Positions 63,328 to 64,000 of a DNA stretch of 64,000 bases are shown in pieces. The notes beneath the pieces were generated by a model. The model was not told the DNA's origin. It did not search any database and saw nothing but the letters and a program-made list of their open reading frames with translations. The stretch's first letter is position 1. The number at the start of each line of letters is the position of its first letter. Source of the stretch: Amycolatopsis azurea DSM 43854 (GTDB lineage: Bacteria > Actinomycetota > Actinomycetes > Mycobacteriales > Pseudonocardiaceae); contig NZ_MUXN01000017.1 of the NCBI RefSeq assembly GCF_001995215.1, positions 62,001 through 126,000 of the forward strand, read 5' to 3'. The translations under genes were made by a program, and so were the position numbers.

Positions 63328-64000
63328 GTGGGGCAGCTCAACCAACCATCCAACCTGGTCGACCGGGTATCCAAAGTCGAACGCGCGCTCGAGGCGTTCC
63401 GCAAGCTGTCCGGCCTCACCTCGGCGATCATCCGCCGAGGCGGTATCACGCTGCTCGACGATTCGTTCCTCAAGGTCGTTGACGACCAGGGAACGCAGAT
63501 CCTCTACATCGGACCGAACAGCGAGGGCAAGCAGGTTGTATCGCTCGCTCGTGAGAACGGATCGGTAGTCCTTCAATCGAGCTACTTCGCCGGGCAACCG
63601 TTCTTCGCTATGCGAGACCAGCACAACGTGATCTTGTTCTCTGACAACGCTGCGGGATCGGGCGGGATGGCGCGCCCGTGGCTGCCCATCCCGATGTATC
63701 CACGGTTCGTCACGCACGACGAGGGTGCTGTCGATCCCGGACTCGGATACACCTACAGCAGCATGTGGATAGACAACGGCGCCATCGCAACCGAACAGGT
63801 TCTGTGGCGCGGCAGTGCGTCCGTGCTGCACAAGTTCGTGCAAGTCACTGGAGGATGGGGCCGCGCCGCGGGGTCGTCCCACGTTCCGCGCTACCGGCTC
63901 AAGTTCAACGGCACGACCGTTGGGACATGGACAGCAACGGACAGCATCGGTGCGACCGTGGGCCCGTACGACATCTCGGCATTCCTCGATCAGAACAACG
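63328..64000 (+). CDS. Tail fibre-like protein, cut by window edge
   Basis: At least 224 codons, open to the right edge, from GTG 63,328 with GAAGGGA upstream. A short coiled N-terminus (NLVDRVSKVERALEAFRKLS) is followed by beta-rich, Gly/Ser/Asp-containing sequence with VLFSDNAAGSGGMARPWLPI-like segments common in tail fibres and receptor-binding proteins. The remainder lies outside the window. Confidence 0.7.
   Translation, partial: MGQLNQPSNLVDRVSKVERALEAFRKLSGLTSAIIRRGGITLLDDSFLKVVDDQGTQILYIGPNSEGKQVVSLARENGSVVLQSSYFAGQPFFAMRDQHNVILFSDNAAGSGGMARPWLPIPMYPRFVTHDEGAVDPGLGYTYSSMWIDNGAIATEQVLWRGSASVLHKFVQVTGGWGRAAGSSHVPRYRLKFNGTTVGTWTATDSIGATVGPYDISAFLDQNN

Larger units (their letters stand above)
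35978..64000. mobile_element. Temperate siphophage prophage (left 28 kb; right end outside window)
   Basis: Continuous phage gene order: integrase, repressor with operators, Cro/Xis-like genes, early operon, HNH, terminase, HK97-type portal, protease and capsid, connectors, tail tube, chaperones, tape measure, tail tip. All structural genes read rightward. It has no visible disruption, so it may be intact and inducible. Lysis genes and attR are not in view. Confidence 0.92.

Overview
The window is high-GC actinobacterial DNA. Gene content (two GAF-ANTAR regulators, a CGNR regulator, an Erm methylase, a DUF6541/DUF2304 envelope cluster) and the interspersed hairpin repeats fit the Pseudonocardiaceae, most likely an Amycolatopsis-like host. 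The genus is an inference, since no rRNA or other marker gene is present.

Bases 1 to about 35,977 are chromosome. From left to right this part holds: an envelope-glycan cluster (epimerase fragment, two GT2 glycosyltransferases, a flippase, a DUF6541 membrane protein, DUF2304); a complete peptide-type ABC importer operon (binding lipoprotein, two permeases, two ATPases); small regulator/enzyme pairs (CGNR regulator with SDR, EamA exporter with LysR, TetR with peroxiredoxin); an erm gene behind what looks like a leader-peptide attenuator; leuA; an orphan CheB plus CheR-PAS pair next to two GAF-ANTAR proteins; an XRE regulator with MFS exporter; a nitroreductase; lysC-asd; an M48 protease pair; and rtcB. 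Intergenic regions carry a family of palindromic repeats and long perfect hairpins.

From about 35,978 to the right edge the window is a temperate siphophage prophage that has integrated into rtcB, cutting it after codon 270 and removing the catalytic C-terminus. The left end has a tyrosine integrase, a small membrane protein, a repressor, a dense GCATNATGC operator array, a Cro-like gene and an excisionase-like gene. A tightly coupled early operon of small genes follows (39.3-46.5 kb), including an SsgA-like cell-division regulator, an FtsK-gamma-like protein, and an HNH protein with a replisome-organiser-like N-terminus. The late operon is HK97-like: HNH, P-loop kinase, terminase, portal, protease, capsid, connectors, two paralogous tail-tube proteins, frameshifting tail chaperones, tape measure, and distal tail and fibre genes. 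A low-GC, reverse-oriented membrane-protein gene (60,211-60,912) interrupts the tail module and looks like a moron. The right attachment site, lysis genes and the rest of the tail lie beyond the window.

Most start codons were chosen from family N-termini, Shine-Dalgarno sequences and 4-base overlaps. Functional calls rest on motif recognition alone; no database search was possible.
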